Shown: piece by piece, positions 23,028 through 36,141 of the stretch
Numbering within the stretch: the first letter of the stretch is position 1
How the letters are laid out: each line of letters starts with the position of its first letter
Made by a program: the position numbers and the translations under genes
From: Xestospongia muta
Taxonomy: Eukaryota; Porifera; Demospongiae; Haplosclerida; Petrosiidae
Length of the DNA: 64,000 bases
NCBI GenBank assembly: GCA_963693285.1
Contig: OY848930.1
Coordinates: 3,100,001 to 3,164,000, forward strand
Reading direction: 5' to 3'
The notes under the pieces: model-generated
What the model was told of the DNA's origin: nothing
The model's input: the letters and a program-made list of their open reading frames with translations, nothing else
The model's database searches: none

Positions 23028-24161
23028 TTATGATAAGAGTCTTCTAGTTTGATTCTTTGCTTTAGCAATTTCTTTTTTCTAAAACATAAAAAATAATACT
23101 CATAACAAAATCTCTATAATTACTTATCCAGTACAACATACTATATTAAAACTAAGTTAATTAATCTATAGTATCTATAGTATATAACAGATGCTCCACT
23201 CTCAGTATATTACTGAAGTACAAGGTCTTACCACAGTAATAGCTTTCATGAGTAACTTAAATGTTTGACTACCTTCATTGAAGACAACCTTAAGATGAAT
23301 AGTGAAAACATGGAGTGAAACAACTTATGTTCAAACATACCACTGAGGACATCTCTTTAAACAAAATTGATGACAAATGAATATGAATATCATGATTACC
23401 TCTAATAGTTCTAATAATATAGTAATGACAGGGGCATATGAAGATATTACAGAAATACTCACTTATAACAACCTGTATAATGAAGAGAAGTAGGATGGAC
23501 AAAGAAATACAATGTCTACCGGTATAGGATCAGATGAGTGTGTGTGTGTGTGCGTGTGTGTTTGAGAGAGAGAGAGAGAGAGAGAGAGTCAAAGACACAG
23601 TAAATATTTCAACTTACATTTACTTGATATTATTTCACTTTGAAACTTTGTAACATTTTTACACAACTGTTTTCTGATATTTATTACTCCAGTTAAACCT
23701 ACGACACTAAAGTTATCACGCACACACACCTCTATATGAGCGTTTAATTTTGCTGACACCATCTAGAATTTTTTTCATATATGGAATATTTTATTACTTT
23801 TATGATAATATTGACGGACTTCAATGAAGACATTGTGGACATGTTAAAAAATTACCTTCACAGACACAAAATAGACACTTAGCTTGAGTCTAGATAGATA
23901 ATAAATGGTTGGATAGAAATAGAATAGATAAAAAGGCAAACAGATAGGATGTTACTAACAGCATTAGCTTTTTGTCTTGTTTGTTGATAAAGTACTTGTT
24001 GTATTTGTATCATAGAAGTTATTATTAGCATCTCCTATGGACAACCAAAAGTGTCTTTTCATTATCCACAGATAGTAACAGGATCATAAAACAATCTGAG
24101 AAAACTGGATTACCTTGTTTTCTAACTTGATAATAATTTGGCCCAATGTATTCATACCCAT
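23028..24161 (-). CDS. Unidentified small protein, about 120 aa, with many short exons
   Basis: Exons inferred from splice sites and phase are: 24,161-24,114 (MGMNTLGQIIIKLENK); 24,034-23,960 (EMLIITSMIQIQQVLYQQTR, then QKANA); 23,889-23,856 (TQAKCLFCVCE); 23,698-23,618 (LTGVINIRKQLCKNVTKFQS, then EIISSK); probable micro-exons of 10, 11 and 14 bases between about 23,470 and 23,345 (CCYK, TIR, EMSSV); 23,288-23,232 (VVFNEGSQTFKLLMKAITV); and 23,078-23,028 (KKEIAKAKNQTRRLLS, stop TAA). All junctions keep frame. The product is helical-looking, mildly basic, and has no signal peptide or recognised domain. The order of the three micro-exons is the weakest part; the other exons have good acceptors and donors. 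I do not recognise the family. Confidence 0.5.
23538..23589. repeat. (GT)n(GA)n microsatellite
   Basis: GT-rich then GA-rich simple repeat, inside an intron of the minus-strand small gene. Confidence 0.9.
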
Positions 24162-24384
24162 TTTGGATGTAAATTGATAATATTTTGAATATTGTCTTTA
24201 TTAACCAGGCTCAAGTCACTAAAATATGGAAATTGGAGATCAGTATACTTTAATATGATCCCTAAATATAAGTGCAACCTGAAGTTTGGACTTTCCCACT
24301 GAGCCATGCCCGTAGGTCAGACTGTTCCATTGAGCTTCATACTAAGGAAAGAGAGGTGACTTGAAGACTTCAAGATTCACTTGT

Positions 24385-24486
24385 TTCATACAAACAGAAA
24401 GATACTGGGGTAGGGATTTAACCCTGGACATTCTGCACACTAGTCAGATGCTCTGTTATATACTTGAGCCACTGGAACTTGGATCA
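24385..24486 (-). repeat. tRNA-like sequence (SINE or tRNA pseudogene)
   Basis: On the minus strand there is a box A-like GTGGCTCAAGTATATAAC, then AGAGCATCTGACTAG, TGTGCAGAATGTCC and a box B-like GGTTAAATCC. The layout and spacing are those of a tRNA: D-arm, anticodon arm with loop CTAGTGT, T-arm. The box B CG is mutated to AA, the fifth anticodon-stem pair is lost, and the acceptor stem does not close well. It is therefore a relic or tRNA-derived SINE head, not a working tRNA gene. Confidence 0.55.
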
Positions 24487-24841
24487 CAAGATTATTTAAA
24501 GTTCAAAACGTTAAACACCGGATTGAATTTCAGCTGTCAACTGTGCTGTCTACTAAGTATAAATTGTAACTATGCTATTATACCTAATAACTATCTAAAG
24601 TCATTACATTTAACTGTACAAAGGTGATTAATAACAACAATATTCTGTTTGTATCTTTTGAGAATTTAGAGCTGTTATTCAAAAACTTTGAACCTACAAA
24701 ACAAAGAGAGTGTTACAGTTACTTCAGTGTACTCTTGATAATTTGGTTTTCTAAACCTGTTCTAAATAAGGAAGACCTCAGTAAACTGGGAGTGGTAATA
24801 GTTTATTGTCACATTCTGCAAATGTCCTTAATAATGTGATA

Positions 24842-25763
24842 GCTGTCTTCACTTCTCATGTAGTATCAACATCATATATTATTTTCCCTTAATTACTTGT
24901 CCCATTAGGAAGGGTACTTTATCTCCATCAGATTGTCATATATAGCAGATGTTTACTGATGACTTAATAGAACATGACAATATTTCTAATCATAATAACA
25001 TCTGTATAACTGTGTCCAAAATTATTGTAGATGTGTCTAGTTTGTTTTGATTCCAATCTGTCAGTTGGACTATATCTAGATCTCTACTGTTAACACATTA
25101 TAACTGGCTGGTTGTTGTCATAACAGATGTATACTGATAACTTAAATAGAACATAAATAATAATTCTAATCATAGTAACATCTGTATAAGTCCTAAATAT
25201 ATGTGTTTTTATTCCAATTGTCAGTTTAACTATATCTCTACATGTTTACCTGATAAGTCAGTCCATAGCTATAAATTATGGATCACTTAGTTAATTTATA
25301 GCTACTACAACAAAGCTTGAAGAGTACACACCAGTCTATGTTACATATTAAATATTAGACTTTACTTGAAATAATCCTATGTGTGTATATATGTATCTTA
25401 CATGTTCTTTAGATAAAATGACAAGTAAAATTTAATTATTGCGTTTGCATTAATTAATTTTTTGTTATGAATATATTTACTAACAGTTGTCTTTATATTA
25501 CATATAAAAATTGGACTTTACTCAAAATAATCCTATATATAAATATGTCTTTACATGTTGCTTAGACAAAATGACAAATAAACTGATAGTGTTGTTGTTA
25601 GCATTAATTAGTATCATTGTAATGAATGTATTTAGTGACAGTAGTTGTCTTTGTGTAATATTTTCTGTGAGGCACAGTAGTTGTATGGAGATAGAACTTT
25701 CAACTATCAAAGATCAAAGAGTGAAGATTTGTGAGTGACTTAGCAATAGAGTTTTATTTAAAT
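24842..25763 (+). repeat. Duplicated upstream block of the beta-helix module (copy B)
   Basis: It contains ATAACATCTGTATAACTGTG, GATCACTTAGTTAATTTATA, CTATGTTACATAT and TTGAAATAATCCTATG-type words. The same words recur in order before every beta-helix copy (about 16,430, 28,980, 30,010, 31,090, 40,550, 41,330 and 48,790). Within this block, words repeat at 24,930 and 25,120. It is 5' flanking DNA of the duplicated gene, possibly including its promoter. Confidence 0.6.
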
Positions 25764-26637
25764 CATCAACTTAGAATCTACTGGATGTGGAGCAACAATA
25801 ACAAAGTCAGCTGTGGCATTCTTTAATGACACACACCCACATTTAGGATATAAACAGAAAGCATTACTGGTATTTAACCATTGCCATAATATAACAATAC
25901 AACATGTTAACATCACCAATTATATTGGATATGCTATCTTTATGTTAAATCCTCTTAACTCATCATTATTGATTCATGTTAAAGTCAGAGCAGGAACTGG
26001 TGGTATGTACTGTAATGATTCTGATATGTTTGCTTGTGCTGGTAATGGTATATTTGTAATGTTTAAAGACACTCAACAAACCTCTCCTTACATGGCAAAT
26101 GTTAATGTTATATTATCACAGTTTAATCTTCAATTCAACTTCAACAATATACAAATGTTCCTTTGACTGTAATAGGACATGACATATGTAGTCTTCCTGT
26201 GGTTGGTGCTGGTGGTCTAACAGTACTGTTTAATTAGTCAGTTCTGGCTAGATTTTAAGTTAAAATCATTAGTGTTTTAAAAATGGTGGAACATTATCAG
26301 GAAATATATTAATAATATTTTATAATTGTATGGTCAATTCTCAACTGTCACTGACAGATACTGATATATTGACTAGATATATTTTTCCTGTAACTAATCA
26401 AATTGGTGGTGCATGGTAGTGGTATATTTGTAATGTTTAAAGACACTCAACAAACCTCTCCTGATATGGCACCTGTTAATGTTATATTGTCACAATGTAA
26501 TCTTCAATTGAACTTCAACATTTTACCAAATGTACCTCCTTTGACCCTAATAGGACATGACACATGTAGTCTTCCTGTGGTTGGTGCTGGTGGTCTAACA
26601 GTACTGTTTAATCAGTCATTTCTGGCTAAATGACCAA
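25764..26637 (+). pseudogene. Beta-helix receptor relic, copy B
   Basis: Open from about 25,770 to 26,166 (TKSAVAFFNDTHPHLGYKQK, NHCHNITIQHVNITNYIGY), then frameshifted at 26,150-26,170 with an in-frame TAG near 26,235. It jumps back to repeat the GSGIFVMFKDTQQTSPDMAP segment at 26,410-26,637, ending LTVLFNQSFLAK. The first 100 codons and everything after codon 250 are missing. The partial internal duplication (25,990-26,230 versus 26,400-26,630) is unique to this copy. Confidence 0.8.
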
Positions 26638-27185
26638 ATCACAGCTGCCATTGTCAAGATTCAATAGACATCACTAATCATGTGGAATGAAATCTATCCA
26701 GCTAAGAAAAAGGGTATAAAAATTCTTGTGAAGGGAGAGAAACTGCTATTAATTGGCAAGGTTTGGATAAATAACGTTTGCATCAAAAGCAATACCTTTA
26801 CCAACCAAACACCCTCTTGATCTGAATCTGGTGGTAATTCATCGAATGCAGAGCTTAAATTTGTAATTAAAGGTGATCTGGTTTATAGTATTAGTGGCAA
26901 GTACTGGAGAGATAACTCTTCAAAGCCATCCTCGGACAATCTTAATGGTCAGAATAGTTTTCACATCTGTATTAGATGAAAGAAAGACATATTTGGTACT
27001 AAGTAATAATAAAGCAGTAATATTTACCTTGATATTAAGAAAGCTTTAGATCTCATGAAAGGGAATATGATTCTTTTCTTTATTACTGTAGTTATTAAGA
27101 TCATTATTACCTTGCTACTTTCCTTAAAGAGAATCCAACTATTAAAAATGAGGCTAACTCAATCTAGCTAGGGAAGATGTAGACA
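26638..27185 (+). pseudogene. Tail of unrecognised coding relic X (copy B)
   Basis: Closely matches 37,430-37,950. Both have AAAATTCTTGTGAAGGGAGA-like, AGCAATACCTTTACCAACCA and TCTGAATCTGGTGGTAA words. It encodes pieces such as ESGGNSSNAELK and KGDLVYSISG in frames broken by stops. The protein is not recognised. Confidence 0.5.
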
Positions 27186-27673
27186 AAGTACAAGGAGGTA
27201 AGCATGTGATGTCTAGTTCTGTCACAGCAAATATAGAGCCAGACAGAGGGTATTGAGTCAGCTCATCTTGAGGAGCATTAAATATTGCAGTAGTGATATA
27301 TATAATATCATAGTTAGGACCACTAAAACAACATGATGTAGGTTTTATGACTGGTAAAGTAATCTGCATTAACTTATGTTCCAGTTTTAGGATCCCATCT
27401 TGTAACACTCATATCATGAAGTGCTGCTATCCAAGGTATCCCTATGTAATTTAAACATTAACAACAATGACATATCAAGCAATGTTCTTATTTAATTTTG
27501 AGTCACAGCTAAAGAAATGTTATGAAGGTAATCAAAAAATTAGTAGACTAGGTCAAGGTCACTAATAACATAATATATCTAATTAATTATACTATTGTCT
27601 ATTTTGTATCAACTGTAACCTTGGTTTTTCTGTTACAATGCATCTTTTTATCTGATTTAATAAAATTCCAAGA

Positions 27674-27719
<46 letters not shown>

Positions 27720-28338
27720 TCACTAACAATTTCTGCTCATGTTATGTCAGGTACATGGTACATGTCTATCTATTATTATTAAAAACCATCAATTAATAAC
27801 AACTAAATACTAAAACATAACATATGAAAATATTCATTAAAATGATTTGCAAGATCAGATTTAATTGAACAGATTTTGAAATGTCATGAAACTCCATTAA
27901 AGGAATATAAATTTCACATTTCTCTAATAAGACATTGTCTAGACCAATGTTCCAGCCCATGGTCTTCCCATATTGTCACATTTAGCATCATTAAATCTCT
28001 GATATGGTTTATCGTGTTCCACTGAACACAGCTCCTTCATTCATTTACAAATGTAAACAATAACAATCACATTAATCACTGTTGTACAATTACCAGTAAT
28101 ATGATTCACTGGACATATCTTCTTAACAATAAATCCATATATTTTTTACTAACTTTACAAGAAATAGCAGCACTAATTGTTTCAGGAAACTGGAAATTTA
28201 TTGTAAGCTTACTTAAGAAAACTGATTGATTTGTCATCTATATTCACCCATATCAGTTCACTATTATTATGATTAAAATAGGGGGCTTCTCCTAAGGAAG
28301 CGTTACCTTCTAACACAACATTCATTTGGGTGTACTCA
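27186..28338 (-). pseudogene. Regucalcin / SMP-30 pseudogene, copy 4
   Basis: All three exons can be traced: exon 1 about 28,338-28,090, exon 2 about 28,045-27,890, part of exon 3 about 27,440-27,186. Frameshifts, a deletion within exon 1 (the block after SFQF is rearranged) and loss of most of exon 3 disable it. Exon 1 still opens with TGAGTACACCC after an AG acceptor. The intron holds a (TA)n run at 27,676-27,713. It is closest to copy 3 at 14,419-16,111. Confidence 0.8.
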
Positions 28339-28600
28339 CTATTAAAAGAACAATAAAATGCACATAAACAAAATCACTAACGTTTAGGAGAAGGGGAGGT
28401 GGTGAGTAAAAGATTAGGGGGAGTGGCTAAAATAACTAGCTGGTATATAAACTATGATCATAATAGTTGTATACTTCTTAAGTAGATGATCATGATGCTA
28501 AATAAAATCTGTCAACTTTTCTAGTATAGTGAAGTAAATAGATTTTGATTGTTTTGATGAGAAGGAAGCATATATTGTATTGGCTATTTAGCCTTTTATG
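28339..28600. promoter_or_regulatory. Duplicated intergenic block upstream of regucalcin (copy b)
   Basis: Carries GAGAAGGGGAGGTGGT, GGGGGAGTGGCTAAAATAAC and GATGATCATGATGCTAAATA, in the same order as 16,160-16,300. It lies just upstream of regucalcin pseudogene 4. Confidence 0.5.
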
Positions 28601-29504
28601 TTTCCTATGTTTTTAAAACTAACTGTTGTTATAAAAATGGAACATGTGCCTCATTATCTATTAGTTAATTTATAACTACTACAACAAAGTTTAAAGACTA
28701 GTACTATATAGTTTATGTTAATATAAAATGTTAGACTTTACTTGAAATAATCCTATGTATATCCTGTGCCCTGATTGGAAATAAGGGACTACTTTACATA
28801 AACAATTTGGTAAGAGGATGTTTACTAAATTTGCATTCAAGTTATCTATTGTTTTTAAACTGAGAGATATTATTTATTAAACATTTAGTGAAAAATGTTT
28901 GTTTGTGTACACAACAAGTACATATTTTTTGAGATGTTTTGTCATATTTACATCATAGGTGACATGCATGCATAGACTATTTATACTGATAACTTAAATG
29001 GAACATAAATAATATTTCTAATCATAGTAACATCTGTATAACTGTACGTGTCCTAAATATATTTAGATATATCTAGTTTGTTTTGGTTTCAGTCAGATAA
29101 TTGGACTATGCCTTAATATGTTTACCTGATAAGTGAGAGTGTAGCTATAGTTTATGGATCACTTAGTAGATTTATAGCTACTTCAACAAAGATTATAGAC
29201 TACACACTAGTCTATGTTACATATATATAATATTAGACTTTACTTGAAATAATCCTACAAATATCATGTGGTCTGATGTAAATAAGGGACTACTTTTGTC
29301 AAAATATTTAAAAACACTTTAATATATACATAAACAATTCTTTAAGAGGATGTTTATTAAATATTGCATTCAAGTTATCTATTGTTTTTAAACTGAGATA
29401 TCATTTATTAAACATTTAGTGTAAAATATCTGGTAGTGTACACAACAACTGCATATTTTTTGAGATATTTTAACAAGAATGATCTGCTTTTACAAATCAA
29501 GTCA

Positions 29505-29745
29505 CACACATACGTGACTTAATTTGCAATAAGGGTCCACTTATGGCAAAACATTTGTGACCTGATTTGTGGAAAGGATCACAGTTAAAATGCCTCAAAA
29601 ATTAGTTTTGTATGTATGCATAACTATTCATGGTAACTATACATTTACAAAGATGTTTTTGAGGTATTTAATTATGATCCTTTCACAAATCAGGTGACAA
29701 ATGTTTTGAAAGAAGTAGTCCCTTATTGTAAATCAGGTCATACAC
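29505..29745. mobile_element. Hairpin MITE, family 2 (second copy 30,530-30,775)
   Basis: Long imperfect inverted repeat. The left arm TTTGTGACCTGATTTGTGGA, then AAGGATCACAGTTAAAATGC (29,553-29,600), pairs with right-arm sequence at 29,655-29,745 (GATCCTTTCACAAATCAGGT). Half-copies occur at 22,255, 28,765, 29,265, 30,300 and 31,360-31,450. No coding content. Confidence 0.65.
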
Positions 29746-29874
29746 ACACACACATGTATATTGTTGTATATCTGTCTTTATATGCTGTTTTAATAAAATG
29801 ACAAAGAAACTTTGATTCTTCATAAAACAACATTTATTTGAAGTGTACTCAAAATATTCTCTCTCATGTATGTA

Positions 29875-29883
<9 letters not shown>

Positions 29884-29942
<59 letters not shown>
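29884..29942. repeat. (TA)n microsatellite
   Basis: Terminal TA array of the first 1,034-bp unit. A longer partner lies at about 30,908-30,990. Confidence 0.9.
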
Positions 29943-29944
<2 letters not shown>

Positions 29945-30904
29945 GTCTCTATATTGTCATATATGTAGATGTTTGTCATATTTACATCATAGGTGACATG
30001 CATGCATAGACTATTTATACTGATAACTTAAATGGAACATAAATAATATTTCTAATCATAGTAACATCTGTATAACTGTATGTGTCCTAAATATTTAGAT
30101 ATATCTAGTTTGTTTTGGTTTCAGTCAGATAATTGGACTATGCCTCAATATGTTTACCTGATAAGTGAGAGTGTAGCTATAGTTTATGGATCACTTAGTT
30201 AATTTATAGCTACTTCAACAAAGATTATAGACTACACACCAGTCTATGTTACATATATATAATATTAGACTTTACTTGAAATAATCCTACAAATATCATG
30301 TGGTCTGATGTAAATAAGGGACTACTTTTGTCAAAATATTTAAAAACACTTTAATATATACATAAACAATTCTTTAAGAGGATGTTTACTAAATATTGCA
30401 TTCAAGTTATCTATTGTTTTTAAACTGAGATATCATTTATTAAACATTTAGTGTAAAATATCTGGTAGTGTACACAACAACTGCATATTTTTTGAGATAT
30501 TTTAACAAGAATGATCTGCTTTTACAAATCAAGTCACACACATACGTGACTTAATTTGCAATAAGGGTCCACTTATGGCAAAACATTTGTGACCTGATTT
30601 GAGGAAAGGATCACAGTTAAAATGCCTCAAAAATCAGTTTTGTATGTATGGACAACTATTCATGGTAACATTTACAAAGATGTTTTTGAGGTATTTTAAC
30701 AATGATCCCTTTCACAAATCAGGTGACAAATGTTTTGAAAGAAGTAGTCCCTTATTGTAAATCAGGTCATACACACACACACACACATATATGTATATTA
30801 TTGTATATCTGTCTTTATATGCTGTTATAATAAAATGACAAAGAAACTTGATTTTTCATAAAACAACATTTATTTGAGGTGTACTCAAAATATTCTCTCT
30901 CATG

Positions 30905-30907
<3 letters not shown>

Positions 30908-30988
<81 letters not shown>

Positions 30989-30990
30989 AT
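30908..30990. repeat. (TA)n microsatellite
   Basis: TA array ending the second 1,034-bp unit. Confidence 0.9.
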
Positions 30991-31721
30991 GCTTATGTCT
31001 CTATATTGTCATTTATGTACATGTTTGTCATACTTTCATGATAGCTGACATGCACAGTATATCTGACAACTTAATAGAACATAAATAATATTTCTAATCA
31101 TAGTGACATCTGTATAACTGCATGTATCCTAAATATATGTAGATATATCTAGATTGTTTTAGTTTCAATCGGTTAATTGGACTGTGTCTCAATTCTGTTT
31201 ACTTGGTAACTGAGAGCATACATAACTATAGCTTATTGCATCACTTAGTCAATTTCTAACTACTACAACAAAGTTTAAAGACTAGTACTATATACACTAG
31301 TCTATGTAACATATAAAATATTTGACTTTACTAGAAATAATCCTATGTTTATCTTGTGGCCTGATTTGAAATAAGGGACTACTTTTTTGTGTACACAACA
31401 ATTGCATGTATTTTTAAAATGTTTTAACAAAAATAATCCCTTTTCAGTCCATATATACATGTGCTATTATATGTTGTTTAGAAAAAATGACAAACAAACT
31501 CAAGATGTTGTCTTCAGCGTTAATTAGCATATTTTGTGATGAATATATTTACTAATAGCTTGTCTTTATATGCTATTATTTTCTCAAAAGCACAGTAGTT
31601 GCCTGCAGATACAATGTTCAATAATCAAAGAAAATATTGAAAATCTGTGAGTGATTAATATAGCCACATAGATTTACTTAAATAATCAATAAGCCAAAAG
31701 GCATATTCTGTCAATGAAGAG

Positions 31722-32273
<552 letters not shown>

Positions 32274-32400
32274 CATATATATATTTATTGTATTTTACTA
32301 GCGTTACATTTTTAGAATACAGTTGCATAAATACATTTAGGGTTTAGATTGTTATTAATTTATAATAGTCATTATTTCTTGTAGGATATCATTAAAAAGA

Positions 32401-35400
32401 ATGGCATCATTTCAGAGTCTGATATTGGTTATACTTGTTATTGCTCTTTTAAACTTTATTAAACCACTTTCTACTCATATTGTCCAAATTAATACAAGTA
32501 ATCAACTTTGGTTCTGGTTATGTAGTCATAATATACCACTGCAAAATAACTTGACACTTCATTTGACACAAAGTAACTACACACTTCATAACATCACCTT
32601 CTGTCTTATTGAAAATGTTAGTAATGTTACATTAAAAGGAGTCGGATCTCATGGGAAATCATCAATTAAATGTCAATTATAACATGACTCAACTACTGGT
32701 TTTGGCTTTGTCAATATATCAAGTGTTACTTTAGAAAACTTAGAGTTTACTGGATGTGGAGCAACAATAACAAAGTCAGCTGTGGCATTCTTTAATGATA
32801 CACACCCACATTTAGGATATAAACAGAAAGCATTACTGGTATTTAACCATTGCCACAATGTAACAATACAACGTGTTAGCATCATCAATTATATTGGATA
32901 TGCTATCTTTATGTTAAATCCTCTTAACTCATCATTAATGAATCATGTTAGAGTCAGAGCAGGAACCGGTGCTATGTATTGTAATGATACTGGTATGTTT
33001 GCTTGTGCTGGTAGTGGTATATTTGTAATGTTTAAAGACACTCAAAAAACCTCTCCTGATATGGCACCAGTTAATGTTATATTGTCACAGTCTAATCTTC
33101 AATTGAACTTCAACATTATACCAAATGTACCTCCCTTGACTCTCATAGGACATGACATATGTAGTCTTCCTGTGGTTGGTGCTGGTGGTCTAACAGTACT
33201 GTTTAATCAGTCATTTCTGGCTAGATTTTCAAGTCAAAGTACATGGATTGGTGATTACTTTGGTAATGGTGGAACAGTAACAGGAAATGTGTTAGTGTTA
33301 TTTTATAATGGTATGGTCAACTCTCAACTGTCACTGACAGATACTGATATATTTAGTGGAAGACTTCATCCTACAACTAATCAACTTGGTGGTGCATGTC
33401 TTACTATTATCTCAACTTTGTGTCAAATATGTCCTTTTAGTAACACAAAAGATTTGCCAGTTTGGGCACCAATTTTTTTAAACAAAGTCTATATTCTTGA
33501 TTGTGGATCTTCAACTAGTGTGGCCTCTGACAATACGTATGTCAAATATGGAGGAGGATTTTACTTAAATATTTTTGAATTTTGTAGAGGTACATCAATT
33601 GTCTTGGTATTTAAAAGAGTGCGATACAAAAAAAACTATGCTTACAAATCTGGATCTAATCTTTATGCTTTTGTAACAAACTCTGTCTTAAAAGACAAAA
33701 ATATATCTTTAATAATAGAAGATGCTAATATTAAATCAAGTCGAAAAGGTGCTGCTACTTATACACTCTATTCTACAGTTGCAGGTTTAACATTAATTAA
33801 TTGGAACAATGTTACATTTAGAGGAAACAGCCATTTTACTGAAAACAACTCTCCAATGATTGCAGCATATAAGACCAATATACATATGACAGGACAACTA
33901 TTGTTTAGTAAGAATACTGGTGTCATGGGAGCTGCCATACAACTATTTTCTTCATTCCTTATTCTTCATGAACCACTTATTGCTACTTTCCTTAACAATA
34001 GTGCTTTATTATATGGTGGAGCTATATATGCTGATAATGTAGTATTTCCTGGTCATCATAGATGTGTAATACAAATTAACACTAACAAAACAGACCTACA
34101 CAATATAGACATCATATTGAAATTTAAAGGGAACATAGCAGGACTTGCAGGAAACAACATTTATGCTACTCCTCTTTACAACTGTTCCTTTCTTTATCCA
34201 CAACATGATAAGTTTGAATTAGTCCACTTTGACTGGAAATCAATTGCACAGTTTGATACACCAAACTCTTTCAACAATGGACTGGAACCAATGTCTTCTC
34301 AACCAGTCAAAATATGCTCTTGTCATTTTAACAAGAATACAAATAAAGTGGTCAAAAACTGCTCACAATTGTATTCTATTCCTAATATTATTAACACCTA
34401 TGCTGGTAAGACTGTGACCATGTCATTGTGTGCCATTGATGATTCTGGTACCATTGTTTACTCTCCTGCTGTTCTTTCTATCACAAATTATCACTATAAA
34501 CTAGATAAATCATCAAAAAATGTTTTGTATTTAAAACAAGGACAAACACTTGTACCTTTGTCAGGAACTAACTGTACTCAAATCCACTTCAATGTCCTTA
34601 GTAAACTAGATGAATTCAAACATGGAAGGCTTAGCATTGCAACACCAGGTAGTCCACCATCTTGGTCAGCTGAACTTTATGTACATCCTTGTCCAATGGG
34701 ATTTATGTTAAAAAGAGAAGAGTGTGTGTGTGATAGTTTTATTGCTGACATTTTACCCTCTACAAAATGTAATATTACTACAACTACTATTTCAATATAT
34801 TCTGGTCAATGGTTGGGTTATATATCTTCTGGGAATAATAGTAAGTTGGGATTTGCCTCAATTTGTCCTCCTGGTAACTGTAAAACTGACACTCTACTAT
34901 TTAATGTGACAGATCCCTTCTCTGTCTGTGAGTCCAGTAAAATGGGTACTCTCTGTTCACAATGTCAACATAATATGAGTGTTGTATTTGGTAGTACAGA
35001 ATGTAGATCATGCTCTGATCTGTGGTTAATTACAATAGTAGGATATGCTTTATTTGGTCTGCTACTTGTAGCAATAATGCTTGCACTACCTCTGACTATA
35101 TCAGAAGGACCATTAGCTGGTATCATAATAGCTATGAATATCACTTCTGTTTCAACTATTGACTATTTGGATAGTAATAATTGGTTTGTGTACACTGCTA
35201 GAGTCTTTGTTTCCTTCATGAACCTTAATCTAGGTTTTCCAATGTGTTTGTACAATGGAATGACACCAACTGTTAAAACTGCTATACAATTTATTTATCC
35301 AATGTACTTGTGGGTTTTGGTAATTGGATTCATCATATTCAGTCATTACTCAACTAGAATCTCAAACAGAACAGCAAGTTATTCTGTCCAAGTCTTGGCT

Positions 35401-36141
35401 AGTCTCATTCACCTCTCCTTCTCCAAAGTTCTCATCACTTGTATAGACATCATAGCTTATGTTCCTATTCATACAGCACAAGAAGGAACAGTGGTAGTGT
35501 GGTATGGTGATGGTAATGTTGAATATCTCTCCAGTCCTCAACATATTATTCTGTTTACTGTAGCTGTGACATGTTTGTTGTTGTATATAGTACCTTATAT
35601 ATTGTTTGTTACTTTTGGCAGATATTGTATGAGATGGAGATGTGTAAATAAGTACTTGCGTCCATTTCTAGAGGCTTTTCAAGGTCCCTACAAACATGGA
35701 CAAGGTTATTGGTATGGAGTGAGGATGATGGCTGTTGTATATGTCTATTTGATGTGGGCAGTCTTTAGAGGATATAATTTTAACTTAATGTTGTTCATGC
35801 AACTAACACCAGTTATTATATTGTCCATGATCCAGTTATCTCTTAAACCATTTCGTAGTTCCAGACTAAGCCATGTTGATATATCTTGTCTGACACTTTC
35901 CATATGTCAACTTCAGTCAGCTCTTATGTTTGGTAGTAGGTATTACTGGTTGTCTTTTGTGATGGCTTCATTTAACTACATAATTCTTATTTTATTAATG
36001 GTTGTGATAGGATGTCAATGTTGGCAGAAATTGAAATGCAAGTTGAGAAGAGAAAGAAGTCATGGTCATGGACATGTGATTGTCCCAGTGGATGAAGAGG
36101 ATGATGACATGAGACAAGCTCTTTTATTACTTACTGATTAA
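32401..36141 (+). pseudogene. Beta-helix / multi-TM receptor-like gene, copy C (one nonsense codon)
   Basis: The reading frame is collinear with the intact copy at 41,757 from its ATG to its TAA-terminated tail, except for one TAA at 32,680-32,682. There copy D has CAA (Gln, in KCQLQHDS). Read through, it would be about 1,246 aa: signal peptide, parallel beta-helix ectodomain with GGA-type rungs (LGGACLTII, YGGGFYL, YGGAIYADN), cysteine motif CSQCQHNMS...CRSCSD, several membrane helices, and the tail VDEEDDDMRQALLLLTD. A downstream ATG at 32,782 leaves 1,119 aa open but lacks the signal peptide. Long preservation of the frame suggests very recent inactivation, a polymorphism or an assembly error. 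Confidence 0.85.

Larger units (their letters stand above)
28941..31010 (+). repeat. Near-identical direct tandem duplication, unit about 1,034 bp
   Basis: GACATGCATGCATAGACTAT begins at 28,961 and again at 29,995. Alignable sequence continues for the whole unit, including each copy's hairpin MITE and terminal (TA)n array. A third, diverged start appears at about 31,020. The few differences point to a recent event. The unit lies in the 5' flank of beta-helix copy C. Confidence 0.85.

Noticed and set aside
24385..24486. Functional tRNA gene
   Set aside because: Box B core mutated, acceptor stem not closed, one anticodon-stem pair lost.
24361..24627. Plus-strand frame of 88 codons
   Set aside because: It overlaps the tRNA-like sequence on the other strand and has no splice or family evidence.
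34229..34909. Small plus-strand frames inside the beta-helix genes (also at 43,585 and 44,074)
   Set aside because: Alternative-frame shadows of the main long frame, repeated in both copies because the genes are paralogs.
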